Below, in pieces: positions 8,884 to 18,509 of a DNA stretch of 64,000 nucleotides (its first letter is position 1; each line of letters begins with the position of its first letter). The notes under the pieces were generated by a model. That model worked only from the letters and a program-made list of their open reading frames with translations, was not told where the DNA came from and did no database searches. This DNA is from Alteraquisediminimonas sediminicola (GTDB taxonomy: Bacteria; Pseudomonadota; Alphaproteobacteria; Sphingomonadales; Sphingomonadaceae). The stretch spans positions 124,001 through 188,000 of the forward strand of contig NZ_JAHXZS010000006.1 in the NCBI RefSeq assembly GCF_019740335.1. Reading direction: 5' to 3'. The position numbers were made by a program, and so were the translations under genes.

Positions 8884-9117
8884 ATGAATATTACGATCAA
8901 TGTCGAATGCACGCCGGAAGAGGCGCGTCGTTTCATGGGGCTGCCTGATCTTCAACCGCTGCACGATATCTATCTCGACAAGATGAAGCGCTCCATTGAT
9001 GAAATGGGCACGACCGAGGGTTTGATGAATATGGTGAAGAGCTGGGGTCCGATGGGCGACCAGATGATGTCGGGCTGGACCAATTTGATGAGCGGCAAGG
9101 GCAAATCCGACAAGTGA
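8884..9117 (+). CDS. small conserved protein, DUF6489-like
   Basis: A 77-residue soluble protein opening MNITINVECTPEEARRFMGLPDLQPL, with a predicted amphipathic helical second half (LHDIYLDKMKRSIDEMG) and a Met/Gly-rich tail ending GKGKSDK. I recall the CTPEEARRF-GLPD pattern from short alphaproteobacterial proteins of unknown function (DUF6489); this was not searched. GAGGAGA at 8868-8874 is a good Shine-Dalgarno 9 nt before this ATG, which decides the start against an upstream ATG. Its stop overlaps the mnmE GTG start, suggesting co-translation. Confidence 0.8.
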   Translation: MNITINVECTPEEARRFMGLPDLQPLHDIYLDKMKRSIDEMGTTEGLMNMVKSWGPMGDQMMSGWTNLMSGKGKSDK

Positions 9118-10427
9118 CGATGCCGACATCTGCTTATTCGACTATATTTGCACTCTCTTCTGGCAATCCCCCGGCGGGGATTGCCATTATTCGTATCAGC
9201 GGGCCACAGGCGGCGGACGTCCTGACCGCCGTTACCGATTATCATCATGTGCCGCGCATGGCGCATTATGGCCGTTTTCACGATCCGGATAATCAGATGT
9301 TGCTCGACCATGGGTTGAGCCTGTGGTTCCCCGGACCGCATAATGCGACGGGTGAGGATCTGGCGGAATTGCATCTGCATGGCTCTGTTGCCGTGGTGGA
9401 GGCTGTGCTGGCGATGCTCGGTCGCCGTCCCGGACTGCGCTTGGCCGAACCGGGGGAGTTCACGCGACGGGCGTTAGAAAATGGCCGGATGGATTTGGAT
9501 GCGGCGGAGGGCTTGGGCGACTTGCTCCGCGCTCGCACCGAACGACAGCGCAAGAGTGCGTTGCTCCGGGCCGAGGGTGGGCTTGGCCGCAAGGTGCGCG
9601 AATGGGAAGGAGAATTGTTGCGTCTCTCAGCCCGGATTGAAGCCGCGCTCGATTTCTCGGATGAAGACGATGTCGGTGATGCGGATCGGGATCTGCATGT
9701 CGCGGTGCGCGCCGGGATGATGGGAATTTCCACCTCCATTCGCGATCTGCTCTCCGCGCCACCCGCAGAACCCTTGGCCGATGGGGTGAGGGTCGTACTG
9801 GGGGGGCCGCCGAATGCGGGCAAGTCGACATTGCTCAATGCCTTGATTGGCCGCGAGGCTGCAATTGTCGATGATGAGGCAGGCACGACGCGGGATGTGA
9901 TTGAAGTGCCGGTTGATCTGGGCGGCTATGCATTGATCCTGACCGACACCGCCGGACTGCGTGAGGCGGCAGGACGGGTCGAGCAGCAGGGCATCGCCCG
10001 CGCACAGGATCAGATTGCAGCCGCCGATATTGTGTTGTGGTTGGGTGACCCGGAAGACAGGCCGGATCATCCGCAATGCATGATCGTGCATTCACGGGCG
10101 GATACGCCGGGTCGGGCGATCAAGCCAGAGGTCGCCGATGTTGCCATATCGCCGCGTACGGGTGAGGGCATGGATGTGTTCCGCGCGCTTCTGCTGGAAC
10201 GGGTGCGCCAAGTGGTGCCAGCGGAAGATCAACTCGCAGTGAATCGCCGCCAGCGCCATTGGTTGGTGCTGATTGCCGAGGCGCTGGAGGATCATCACCA
10301 TCAAGACCTGTTGCTGTTGGCCGAGCAATGTCGGATTGCCCGTCAGGCATTCGATTCATTGACCGGGCGCAGTGGGGTGGAGGATATGTTGGGCGCGCTA
10401 TTCGGACAATTCTGCATCGGCAAATAA
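9114..10427 (+). CDS. mnmE: tRNA modification GTPase MnmE
   Basis: With MnmG, installs the 5-carboxymethylaminomethyl group at U34 of certain tRNAs. The 437-residue protein has the N-terminal tetrahydrofolate-binding domain (STIFALSSGNPPAGIAIIRISG), the G domain and the C-terminal catalytic FCIGK at 433-437. In the G domain, G1 is GGPPNAGKST at 230-239, G2 TT 258-259 and G3 DTAG 278-281. The G4 position reads HSRAD (326-330) instead of NKxD. The start is GTG in a GTGA overlap with the preceding gene; an ATG two codons later is possible. Confidence 0.95.
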   Translation: MTMPTSAYSTIFALSSGNPPAGIAIIRISGPQAADVLTAVTDYHHVPRMAHYGRFHDPDNQMLLDHGLSLWFPGPHNATGEDLAELHLHGSVAVVEAVLAMLGRRPGLRLAEPGEFTRRALENGRMDLDAAEGLGDLLRARTERQRKSALLRAEGGLGRKVREWEGELLRLSARIEAALDFSDEDDVGDADRDLHVAVRAGMMGISTSIRDLLSAPPAEPLADGVRVVLGGPPNAGKSTLLNALIGREAAIVDDEAGTTRDVIEVPVDLGGYALILTDTAGLREAAGRVEQQGIARAQDQIAAADIVLWLGDPEDRPDHPQCMIVHSRADTPGRAIKPEVADVAISPRTGEGMDVFRALLLERVRQVVPAEDQLAVNRRQRHWLVLIAEALEDHHHQDLLLLAEQCRIARQAFDSLTGRSGVEDMLGALFGQFCIGK

Positions 10428-10440
10428 TCGCCTTCGGTCC

Positions 10441-10454
10441 GTTTCACGTGGAAC
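10441..10454. promoter_or_regulatory. parS site 1
   Basis: GTTTCACGTGGAAC matches the ParB-binding consensus GTTNCACGTGNAAC and lies in the mnmE-mnmG gap, about 3.4 kb before parB. It differs from the perfect palindrome at one base. Confidence 0.85.
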
Positions 10455-10493
10455 ATTTTGACAGGTGAGGCAGGACCGGATAGGCCCAAAGCC

Positions 10494-12377
10494 ATGCAAG
10501 AGAGCCAGTTTGATGTGATCGTCGTCGGCGGCGGCCATGCCGGCGTGGAGGCCGCGACAGCCGCCGCCCGCATGGGTGCGCGCACAGCACTTGTCACCAT
10601 GGATAAAAATGGCATTGGTGCCATGTCGTGCAACCCAGCCATTGGTGGATTAGGCAAGGGCCATCTTGTGCGCGAGGTCGATGCCTGTGGTGGCGTGATC
10701 GCGCGCGCGGCGGATGCTGGTGCCATTCATTACCGGATGCTGAATCGGTCCAAGGGCCGGGCGGTGCAGGGGCCGCGGGTGCAGGCCGACCGACGCCTGT
10801 TTCGCGCGGCGGTCCAGGCCATCGTCAATGGCACTGAAGGTCTGACTATCATTGAGGGTGAAGGGGCCAATCTCATCCTGTCTCCGGATTGTGGCACAGT
10901 GCTTGGCTTGAAGCTGTCCGATGGTGTGGCGTTGCGGTCGCAGTCTGTGGTGCTGGCGGCGGGGACTTTCCTGCGCGCGCGGCTGCATTTTGGTTTGGAT
11001 GTGGTGGTCGGTGGACGCATTCATGAGCGCGCGGCGAATCAACTGGGGCTGCAACTTGAAGCATTGGCCATGCCACTGGGCCGATTGAAGACGGGGACGC
11101 CGCCAAGGCTGGATGGGCGGACGATTGATTGGGCGATGCTGCCGCGTCAGGAATCGGATGTCGACCCTTGGACGATGTCGGCGCGCACGCCACAACGGAT
11201 ATTGCCGCAATTATTCTGCGCGGTGACGCGCACGACGGCAGAGACCCATCAGATCATTCGCGACAATCTTGATAAGTCGCCGCTGTTTTCAGGGGCGATC
11301 GAGGGGCGTGGTCCGCGTTATTGCCCGTCGATTGAAGACAAGATTTTCCGCTTTGGCGATCGGGACGGCCATCAGATCTTCCTTGAGCCGGAAGGTCTCG
11401 ATGATTGGCGGATCTATCCCAATGGGATCAGCACATCATTACCGGTCGCGGTGCAGGACCAGTTTATCCGGACCTTGCCAGGGCTGTCCAATGTCCGGAT
11501 CGATCAGCCCGGCTATGCTGTTGAATATGATTATATCGATCCGCGCCAACTGAATCGCAGGCTTGGCTATCGCGGACTCAATGGGCTTTTCCTCGCCGGT
11601 CAGATTAATGGCACGACCGGCTATGAGGAAGCGGCGGCGCAAGGACTCGTCGCAGGTGCAAATGCAGCGGCCCATGCATTGGGTCGGGCGGCGGTCGAAT
11701 TTGATCGCGCCGATAGCTATATCGGGGTGATGATTGATGACCTGACCCTGCATGGGGTGACAGAGCCTTATCGGATGCTGACTGCGCGTGCAGAATATCG
11801 GCTGCGGCTTCGATCGGATAATGCCTGGACGCGACTTGGACCAATGGCGGCTGCCGCGGGGCTATTAGATACTGACGCGCATGCGTTCTTCGCTGCACGT
11901 GCTGAACTTCGGGATATTGCCCGAAAGGCCATGGATGCCGTGCTTCCAGATCGCCACTTGGTTGCGGCGGGTTGGCAGAGCAGTGGTCCAAATGATGGGG
12001 TCAAACGCAGCCTTTGGGAATGGCTCCGCTTTCCTGGCATCGATGCGCATGTCATTCGCGGCTTGGAAGGCACGCTCGATACCGATGCGTATACGCGTGC
12101 TGGACCAGACCTGCTGGATGAGCTGATTGAGGACGGTCGTTATGCCCCTTATGTCGAGCGGCAGGATGTCGAGCTTGCCCAATTGGCGGCGGACCGGCAG
12201 CGGCTTATTCCGGATTGGGTGAACTATCGCCAAATTGCCGGGTTGAGCAATGAAATGGTAGAGAAATTGGAGGCGGCGCGTCCGGCGACATTGGCGGATG
12301 CGGGGCAGATGCGGGGCATTACCCCGGCTGCATTAGCGGCCATTCTCGCCGTCGTTCGTAAGGGTATATCAGTATGA
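10494..12377 (+). CDS. mnmG: tRNA uridine-5-carboxymethylaminomethyl synthesis enzyme MnmG
   Basis: FAD-dependent partner of MnmE in tRNA wobble-uridine modification. The 627-residue protein starts [17 protein letters not shown] (Rossmann FAD motif) and has [22 protein letters not shown] near residues 45-65. The catalytic Cys lies in [10 protein letters not shown], and [23 protein letters not shown] is also present. Upstream in-frame TTG codons would add about 12 residues, but this ATG gives the family N-terminus. The stop overlaps rsmG by ATGA. Confidence 0.97.
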   Translation: MQESQFDVIVVGGGHAGVEAATAAARMGARTALVTMDKNGIGAMSCNPAIGGLGKGHLVREVDACGGVIARAADAGAIHYRMLNRSKGRAVQGPRVQADRRLFRAAVQAIVNGTEGLTIIEGEGANLILSPDCGTVLGLKLSDGVALRSQSVVLAAGTFLRARLHFGLDVVVGGRIHERAANQLGLQLEALAMPLGRLKTGTPPRLDGRTIDWAMLPRQESDVDPWTMSARTPQRILPQLFCAVTRTTAETHQIIRDNLDKSPLFSGAIEGRGPRYCPSIEDKIFRFGDRDGHQIFLEPEGLDDWRIYPNGISTSLPVAVQDQFIRTLPGLSNVRIDQPGYAVEYDYIDPRQLNRRLGYRGLNGLFLAGQINGTTGYEEAAAQGLVAGANAAAHALGRAAVEFDRADSYIGVMIDDLTLHGVTEPYRMLTARAEYRLRLRSDNAWTRLGPMAAAAGLLDTDAHAFFAARAELRDIARKAMDAVLPDRHLVAAGWQSSGPNDGVKRSLWEWLRFPGIDAHVIRGLEGTLDTDAYTRAGPDLLDELIEDGRYAPYVERQDVELAQLAADRQRLIPDWVNYRQIAGLSNEMVEKLEAARPATLADAGQMRGITPAALAAILAVVRKGISV

Positions 12378-13045
12378 ATATGGTGCCGGCGCTGCCTCTG
12401 CTGCCAGATGAGGTGCGGGTTCAGTTGGAGGCCTTGGGGGCCGTTTCACGTGAAACAATCGACAAATTGCGTATCTATGGCAAGATGTTGATTGAGGAGA
12501 CAGCGCAGCAAAATCTCATCTCAGCATCCACCATCCCCGATTTCTGGACGCGCCATATCCTTGATTCCGCGCAATTGATCGCGGCGGTTGGCCATCCGAA
12601 ACCGGGGGTGCATTGGCTTGATATTGGTAGCGGCGCCGGGTTGCCGGGGATTGTCCTCGCTATTTTCGGTTGTCCGGTGACGATGATTGAGCCGCGCCGG
12701 TTGCGGGTGGATTTTCTGCTGCGGGTGATCGACCAACTGCAACTCGACCATGCGACAGCCTTATGTGGGAAGGTGGAGAACCTGCCCAAGGATAGCTATT
12801 TTGACGTGATTACCGCGCGTGCGGTGGCGCCATTGAATGATCTTTGGCGCATGGCGGGGCATGTGGTCAAGGATGATACAATTTGGACCCTTCCAAAGGG
12901 GAAGAATGCGATAAATGAACTGGAACTGGCGCGGCGTTCATGGCAGGGTGATTTCACGATTATTCCCAGTGTAACAAGTGCCGACGCCCGGATCATCGTG
13001 GCCCGGCATGTACGTCCCAGAAATAGGGGAAACACGCGGCCATGA
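12374..13045 (+). CDS. rsmG: 16S rRNA (guanine-527-N7)-methyltransferase
   Basis: Methylates G527 of 16S rRNA. The 223-residue protein has the SAM-binding motif [17 protein letters not shown] near residues 85-100 and the N-terminal RsmG domain. Residues AVSRETI near 23-29 are encoded by a perfect parS sequence, so the reading frame and a centromere site share the same bases. The gene overlaps mnmG upstream and parA downstream by ATGA. Confidence 0.95.
   Translation: MNMVPALPLLPDEVRVQLEALGAVSRETIDKLRIYGKMLIEETAQQNLISASTIPDFWTRHILDSAQLIAAVGHPKPGVHWLDIGSGAGLPGIVLAIFGCPVTMIEPRRLRVDFLLRVIDQLQLDHATALCGKVENLPKDSYFDVITARAVAPLNDLWRMAGHVVKDDTIWTLPKGKNAINELELARRSWQGDFTIIPSVTSADARIIVARHVRPRNRGNTRP
12443..12456. 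promoter_or_regulatory. parS site 2 (perfect palindrome, inside rsmG)
   Basis: GTTTCACGTGAAAC is the full parS palindrome. It lies within the rsmG coding sequence and encodes V-S-R-E-T, a known coincidence of rsmG genes. It is 600 bp before parA. Confidence 0.95.
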
Positions 13046-13821
13046 TGAAGATAGCAGTAGCAAATCAGAAGGGCGGTGTCGGCAAGACGACGACGGCCAT
13101 CAATCTGGCAACGGCGCTTGCGGCCATCGGGCGGCGGGTGTTGCTGATCGATCTCGATCCGCAGGGCAATGCCTCGACCGGTCTCGGCATATCGCCCAAT
13201 GAACGTAACAACAGCAGCTATGAATTGCTCACGGGTCAATGCACGCTTGAAGAAAGTGTGATGGCGACCCGCGTGCCCCGGCTTGATCTGGTGCCTGCCA
13301 CCGTCGATCTTTCGGGTGCCGAGATTGAATTGGTGGATGCTGAAAACCGCGTCCATCGGCTCTCGGCGGCCTTGGAAGCACAAGCAGATCGCTGGGATGT
13401 CTGTCTCATCGACTGTCCACCCTCGCTCGGGCTTTTGACAATGAACGCATTGATTGCAGCGGAATCCTTATTGGTGCCGCTGCAATGCGAGTTTTTCGCG
13501 CTGGAGGGGTTGAGTCAGTTACTGCAAACGGTTGAGCGGGTGCGCGCCCGTTTTAATCCCGGTCTTGGTATTATCGGGGTGGCTCTGACGATGTTCGACC
13601 GTCGCAATCGCCTGTCGGAGCAGGTGGCGCAAGATGTCCGCGCCTGTCTTGGCGATCTGGTGTTTGAGACAGTCATTCCGCGAAATGTCCGTCTTTCGGA
13701 AGCGCCGAGCCATGGTCTGCCGGCGCTGATCTATGATATTCGTTGCAGCGGATCAGAGGCTTATATGAATCTTGCGCGAGAAATCATGCCCCGTCTTCAA
13801 CGCTTGGAGGTCGCAGCATGA
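13042..13821 (+). CDS. parA: chromosome partitioning ATPase ParA
   Basis: Deviant-Walker ATPase that moves the ParB-parS complex. The 259-residue protein starts [23 protein letters not shown], with the deviant Walker A (KGGVGKTT) near residues 10-17, switch I LIDLDPQGNAST and Walker B CLIDCPPSLGLL. The stop overlaps parB by ATGA. Chromosomal rather than plasmid type, judging from its place beside rsmG and the origin. Confidence 0.97.
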   Translation: MMKIAVANQKGGVGKTTTAINLATALAAIGRRVLLIDLDPQGNASTGLGISPNERNNSSYELLTGQCTLEESVMATRVPRLDLVPATVDLSGAEIELVDAENRVHRLSAALEAQADRWDVCLIDCPPSLGLLTMNALIAAESLLVPLQCEFFALEGLSQLLQTVERVRARFNPGLGIIGVALTMFDRRNRLSEQVAQDVRACLGDLVFETVIPRNVRLSEAPSHGLPALIYDIRCSGSEAYMNLAREIMPRLQRLEVAA

Positions 13822-14735
13822 GCGGTGATCTGACACAGCCAGCGCGCAAGCGTCCGATTGGCCTTGGCCGTGGCCTGTCCGCGTTGATGGGCGAGGCGCA
13901 ACGCGAAGAGCCGTTGGTGTCGGCGACGGTTGATGGCTTGCCCAGTCCCGGTATCCGGTTTGTTTCGGTGGCGGATCTTGCACCACATCCGGATCAGCCG
14001 CGTCGCCACTTCGACGAAGCGGCGCTGGGGGAGCTTGCGCTCTCGATTGAGGCGCGTGGGGTTATTCAGCCGATCGTGGTGCGGCCATGGAAGGGCAAAT
14101 ATCAGATCGTCGCTGGCGAGCGCCGTTGGCGTGCTGCGCAACGGGCGCATCTGCATGAGGTGCCGGTCATCGTTCGTGATTTCGACGATGCGGAAACGCT
14201 GGAAATCGCGTTGGTCGAAAATATCCAGCGCGAAGATCTGAACGTGATTGAAGAAGCGGAGGCCTATCTCCGGCTGATGCGTGATTTTGGCCATAGTCAG
14301 GATGCGTTGGGCCGTTTGGTCCATAAATCCCGCAGCCATATTGCCAATCTTGTGCGTCTGCTCGATTTGCCAGCCCCTGTGCAGGGCCATCTGGTCGAGG
14401 GTCGGCTGTCCATGGGTCATGCCCGCGCTTTGATCAATACGCCAGACCCGGTGACATTGGCCGAGGCGGTGATCGCGCGCGGCCTATCTGTGCGCGATAC
14501 CGAAGAATTGGCGCGCAAGTCCCGGCCCGGTAATAATCGCGTTGTCAAAGCGCCTTCTGCCAATGTGATGGGTGCAGATGCGGACATTGCCCTGCTTGAG
14601 CGTCAATTGGGCGATCTTATCGGGTTGAAGGTCTCGATCGAGCATAAGGGGCAGGGCGGTAGCGTGACACTGAGCTATTCGACGCTGGATCAACTCGACA
14701 TGATTTGTCAGCGCCTGAGCGGGGAGCGCATTTAA
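13818..14735 (+). CDS. parB: chromosome partitioning protein ParB
   Basis: CTP-dependent clamp that loads at parS. The 305-residue protein begins MSGDLTQPARKRPIGLGRGLSALMG, a ParA-interacting N-terminus. It carries VADLAPHPDQPRRHFDE and the CTP-binding motif VAGERRWRAAQRA near residues 96-108, then the helix-turn-helix with SLGRLVHKS-like sequence and SMGHARALI. The start is in an ATGA overlap with parA; the frame remains open upstream but there the sequence is the parA overlap. Confidence 0.96.
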   Translation: MSGDLTQPARKRPIGLGRGLSALMGEAQREEPLVSATVDGLPSPGIRFVSVADLAPHPDQPRRHFDEAALGELALSIEARGVIQPIVVRPWKGKYQIVAGERRWRAAQRAHLHEVPVIVRDFDDAETLEIALVENIQREDLNVIEEAEAYLRLMRDFGHSQDALGRLVHKSRSHIANLVRLLDLPAPVQGHLVEGRLSMGHARALINTPDPVTLAEAVIARGLSVRDTEELARKSRPGNNRVVKAPSANVMGADADIALLERQLGDLIGLKVSIEHKGQGGSVTLSYSTLDQLDMICQRLSGERI

Positions 14736-14768
14736 CCCCGATTTGGCGGGAAGTCGTCTCGCGCGACT

Positions 14769-14782
14769 TTTTCACGTGAAAC
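14769..14782. promoter_or_regulatory. parS site 3
   Basis: TTTTCACGTGAAAC matches the parS palindrome except for the first base. It lies just after the parB stop, between the convergent parB and usher genes. Confidence 0.8.
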
Positions 14783-14785
14783 AAA

Positions 14786-17476
14786 TTAAGGTGCGGTGTG
14801 TGCCGTCATCTGCTGCGATTGGATGGCGACCATGCCCAGATGCAGTGATACGGCCGCATTCGATACGGCGACATCCTGTACATTTCCTGGATCAAGTCGG
14901 GCTGCGCTGGCGGCGAGCGGGGCGACGCGCAGGCTGTATTTGCCATAGGGAACGGATTCGAACAGGAAAAACCCGTCATATTCACTACGGGTAATTGCCT
15001 GCACATGTCCTTGTGCCGTGACCAGTTCAATATCTACCCCCTCAAGCGGACCACCGCCTGCGCGGATCAGCGTCCCATCGACCTCGCCGGTGCTGACCAA
15101 TGCGATGTCGACCAATGCATCAATGCCGGGGCGTGGTGTCACTATCAGTCCCGGACCTTTGGGCTGTACATGTGGGTCTGCGAGGGATGCGCCTTCGACG
15201 CCGATCAAAATCGGTTGGAATGGGGTGAGGCTATGAATGGTTGCCAAGCCATTTGTGCCGGTCGACCGGCTGGTCGGTATCTTCCCGAGCGCAATCTTGG
15301 CTCCCGGTTCTAATGGCTCGCCGGGTTGATAGTTACCATCATTATTGGTGTCGCGAAACACGCGCGTGATCACGCTGCCAAGCGAGGCCTGTTTATCCGA
15401 GGTCATTCGCAGGCCGCGTCCTATAGGGTTACGGCCAAGGCTGAAGGCAAGGTTGATACCCGCTGCGACGGATCGATCCGTGCTCAATTCACCAGTTGCC
15501 GACAATGCTAGACGATTGAAGCGGTGCGTATAACCCATGGCAGCGCGCGCGCGCGATAGCCCGTGATCATAGCCGAGGCCGACGCGCCAGCCCTGACGTT
15601 CATTGCTTTGCCAATCGGCCGCGATATTGGCGGATTCAAAGCGAGGCCCGGGCGACAATTGCCAGCGAATCTCGCCGCGCAGTCGTATTTTCCCATATCT
15701 GCCGGAGAGCAGCAAGCCGGCATCCAGTCTTTCCGGTGGACTTGGCCCGGATCGGGTGCGTTCAACATGCCATCCGAGTTCGCCTGTTGTCATCAACCCT
15801 CTGAACTTTGTGGAGATGCGGGAGCTGAGGTCGAGTGAATTAATGCCGGTTGTTCGCGTCGTGTAGCGGGCATCAAGATGCAGCGGCACGATCTGACTGC
15901 CAAGGGCAAGGGCATGATCCAATGCGATGCTATGCGTCCCGGTCGTGCTGCGTTCGATTCGGTCGGTTTTTATGTCATGTGAAATGATCGATTCCGCAGC
16001 GACAAAGCTGCGCCCGAACGCGCCCACCAACTGAGCGCGACCGGCATAGCCGCCATTGCGTTGCGCAGCCGCCGATAATTCAAGCAGTGCAGGGCCAAGC
16101 GCCCGCCGGATTGAGCCTTCGACAAAGCTGACCCGCTGGTCTTCGACCAACAGGCTGTGGACTTGTACGGCGAGGCTGGTTCTGAGGCCAAGGCCGATTT
16201 CCAGCCCAGCTGACCCGCGCCAGCCTTGATCGCTATAAAATGCCTGATGTTTCACTGTCACCAGATCATGATTGTCTTGTGAAAAACTAAGGGCATAGCG
16301 CAGCTTGCCGGGTGGTGGATTGTCCATGCCGACATTGATGAGTTTGCGGTCGCGTTTGATCTGGCCCTGCGGCCCGTAGCTGACGACTTCCAGACTATTC
16401 AGCCCATAGAGTAGTGGAACGTCGAGAAACTCATATCGTCCATCGCTACGCGGTTGGGCGAATTGCAGGAGCTGATCGTTGCGATACAGTTCGGCATCCC
16501 AACCTTGCGGCAGTTCGCCATGCAAAGAGGTACGATCAAAGATGTCAGGTTGATCGAGTAGGCGATTCGTGATGGCGATACCGCGCCCCGGCATGGCTTG
16601 TGCGACGAGTGGCGACCCATAAGATGAGATGTCGCCGACCGCGAGATAGGTCGCGCCAAGCGGGCCAAGTAATTTGCTGCCCGGGGACATGCGATAGCCA
16701 CGCAGGCGGAGGGATGAGGGTTTGGCATGGTTATCGGTCGATAGACGCGCATCGACACTGGCGCGCGCGATCTCCCCCGAGGCATAAAGTTCGACGCTAC
16801 GATTGCCTTGCGCGCCGCGCTTGCGATCTTGCGTGCCATTCAGCGTGACGACCGCATCAAGCGCCGGGGTCCGCCACATCCTGTATGGCAGCACAGCCTG
16901 AGGCAGCTTTTTTTCATCCAGTTGGATATGGGGACGGAAGCTGGCCGCTCTGGCGCGTCGTTCCAACATGCGTTCAACTGGCAACATGTGATCCGCATGC
17001 ACGAGTATCAACGCATTGGCCTGATCCAGATTAAGTTGAATGCCGAGCCAGCGCGACAATTCAACGGTCTCCACGCACCAGCCTTCACGGGTGTCGATGA
17101 TCGCATCCCCTGGCAATGCTTGTCGTCGGCCTTGTAAGGTGACGTTATGGGCCGTGCGTTCGATGGCAAGGGTACGCATCTCATCAAAGACCCAGCCTTG
17201 CGCCTTGGTCTTGTCGGGGCTTAATTTGATGGCGAGATCGAACGACCTGACGATATCGTCGAAATTGACGCAGACGGCGTTCGGTTTTTGATAGCCGCGT
17301 ACGCCATCGCCCAGCCGGTATTTCCCCAGCCGTAGATCGAACAATAATGCATCGTCATCATTTGCTTGCCATGCGGCCTCGCTTGCACCGGCCATAGAGG
17401 CAGGTGACGTCATGAAGGCGGCGATGGCGAGGCAGAGGGTGCGCCAGCCCGTTTTGAGGGTGCGAGGACGGCCCAT
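14786..17476 (-). CDS. outer-membrane usher-like protein with C-terminal SdrD-B/CNA-B-like domains
   Basis: Probable pore for export and assembly of the DUF4402 pilin. The 896-residue precursor has a signal peptide (about residues 1-31, SPASMAGA). An N-terminal domain has Cys69 and Cys134 as a possible disulfide. At 316-380 is an usher-type segment with the motifs GWDAELYRND, YEFLDVPLLYGLNSLEV and YGPQGQ. A beta-rich region of about 390-690 with alternating strands fits the barrel. At 704-725 RVFRDTNNDGNYQPGE is a calcium-type loop as in SdrD B-repeats. At 797-852 is a carboxypeptidase-regulatory/CNA-B-like beta sandwich. It starts 27 bp after the chaperone stop. The long repeat-like tail is unlike the short C-terminal domains of classical FimD ushers. 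Confidence 0.78.
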   Translation of the reverse strand: MGRPRTLKTGWRTLCLAIAAFMTSPASMAGASEAAWQANDDDALLFDLRLGKYRLGDGVRGYQKPNAVCVNFDDIVRSFDLAIKLSPDKTKAQGWVFDEMRTLAIERTAHNVTLQGRRQALPGDAIIDTREGWCVETVELSRWLGIQLNLDQANALILVHADHMLPVERMLERRARAASFRPHIQLDEKKLPQAVLPYRMWRTPALDAVVTLNGTQDRKRGAQGNRSVELYASGEIARASVDARLSTDNHAKPSSLRLRGYRMSPGSKLLGPLGATYLAVGDISSYGSPLVAQAMPGRGIAITNRLLDQPDIFDRTSLHGELPQGWDAELYRNDQLLQFAQPRSDGRYEFLDVPLLYGLNSLEVVSYGPQGQIKRDRKLINVGMDNPPPGKLRYALSFSQDNHDLVTVKHQAFYSDQGWRGSAGLEIGLGLRTSLAVQVHSLLVEDQRVSFVEGSIRRALGPALLELSAAAQRNGGYAGRAQLVGAFGRSFVAAESIISHDIKTDRIERSTTGTHSIALDHALALGSQIVPLHLDARYTTRTTGINSLDLSSRISTKFRGLMTTGELGWHVERTRSGPSPPERLDAGLLLSGRYGKIRLRGEIRWQLSPGPRFESANIAADWQSNERQGWRVGLGYDHGLSRARAAMGYTHRFNRLALSATGELSTDRSVAAGINLAFSLGRNPIGRGLRMTSDKQASLGSVITRVFRDTNNDGNYQPGEPLEPGAKIALGKIPTSRSTGTNGLATIHSLTPFQPILIGVEGASLADPHVQPKGPGLIVTPRPGIDALVDIALVSTGEVDGTLIRAGGGPLEGVDIELVTAQGHVQAITRSEYDGFFLFESVPYGKYSLRVAPLAASAARLDPGNVQDVAVSNAAVSLHLGMVAIQSQQMTAHTAP

Positions 17477-17503
17477 TTATTGCTGGTGTTTGCGACCTGA
17501 GGT

Positions 17504-18337
17504 TTATTTCAGGACGACATCTGTTTCGGCAATGACGCCGCCACCGCTCGCTTCATCAGCGATATATTGCACTTTCGCTGGCCCACGAAATGTCGCGGCT
17601 GCATCATTGGCGAGCGGCAACGTCACCTGACGCGACGTGATTTCTGGATAAATGGCGACGCCACGAATCTGCGCTATCGGCTTGTCCTGCCCGTGCGGCG
17701 TGACACGAAGCTCACCATAGACTGATCGATTTCCATCGCGATTCAATGTAAGATTGATCGCGGGCTTGTTCTCTTCGTCCTTGCCAAAGGCCACGTTCGC
17801 GATTGAGGCCCCGGCGACCAATTGCCCGCGTCGGACGATGATCGGGATCGATACGCCATAAATCGGCGTGAGCGCGATGCTCAGACCGTTGCTCTGCCCG
17901 GAATTTGGTGTTGCAGCCTGGGCCAACGGAATCGCGCGGAACAGCATATGTGCGCGATATTCGCCATCTGGCAAACCTGCGGGCGGCTGTACGCCCACAC
18001 GAATGGCTTGGGGTTGATTGGGGGCGAGAGTCACGCGGCGCGGGGCATAGGCAATCATGCCGAGCACGGCCTGTTCTGAATCATTCGGTGTTGTGACTTC
18101 TTCAAGCTGCCCATCCGGGGACATGCGCCGAAGTTCGAGCGACACGCGATAGGTCGCCGTTTCATTGCCGATATTATTGAGGACTATTTCCGAGCTGCGA
18201 TTGCTGTCCAGCACCAGTCTGGTGGGGGCCACGAGCAGATCGCCCGATGCATGCGCTGACGTGCATGATAATACCGCAACGCCGATCATCAGCGTGGCGC
18301 CGAGGCGTGACTGCGTACGCCACAAAGTCTTTCCCAT
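17504..18337 (-). CDS. periplasmic pilus-assembly chaperone (PapD-like)
   Basis: A 277-residue exported protein with signal peptide MGKTLWRTQSRLGATLMIGVAVLSCTSAHASG. The immunoglobulin-like N-terminal domain reads LLVAPTRLVLDSNRSSEIVLNNIGNETATYRVSLE, the pattern of PapD-type chaperones in which the G1 strand completes pilin folds. The C-terminal domain (PAKVQYIADEASGGG) is short. GGGAG six bases before this ATG decides the start over an ATG 24 bp upstream. Its place between usher and DUF4402 gene supports the role; the subunit-binding residues were not verified. Confidence 0.82.
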   Translation of the reverse strand: MGKTLWRTQSRLGATLMIGVAVLSCTSAHASGDLLVAPTRLVLDSNRSSEIVLNNIGNETATYRVSLELRRMSPDGQLEEVTTPNDSEQAVLGMIAYAPRRVTLAPNQPQAIRVGVQPPAGLPDGEYRAHMLFRAIPLAQAATPNSGQSNGLSIALTPIYGVSIPIIVRRGQLVAGASIANVAFGKDEENKPAINLTLNRDGNRSVYGELRVTPHGQDKPIAQIRGVAIYPEITSRQVTLPLANDAAATFRGPAKVQYIADEASGGGVIAETDVVLK

Positions 18338-18464
18338 GATGTACTCCCACACATACTGCACTCGATTTTCTCAAACCGTTATGGCGTGGAATACATCCGA
18401 TATGGTTTAAAATGCCTTAACCATGGGGTCGCAGCGTGTAGGGGGTAGATGGCTTGGACATATT

Positions 18465-18499
18465 ATCACCCGCCCGTACGAATGGCACCGGCGGGTGAT
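18465..18499 (-). other. inverted repeat downstream of the DUF4402 gene
   Basis: A perfect 10-bp stem, ATCACCCGCC / GGCGGGTGAT, has a 15-nt loop and lies 11 bp after the pilin stop, in the 172-bp gap before the chaperone gene. There is no U-tract after it on the minus strand. It may stabilise the abundant pilin mRNA or reduce read-through to chaperone and usher. The rest of this gap shows no gene. Confidence 0.6.
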
Positions 18500-18509
18500 G
18501 ACGGGAAGA

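Noticed and set aside
18406-18421. CtrA-like TTTA-N7-TTAAC between pilin and chaperone genes
   Set aside because: One base off consensus, on the strand opposite to the genes and without support from position; short AT-rich matches are expected by chance.
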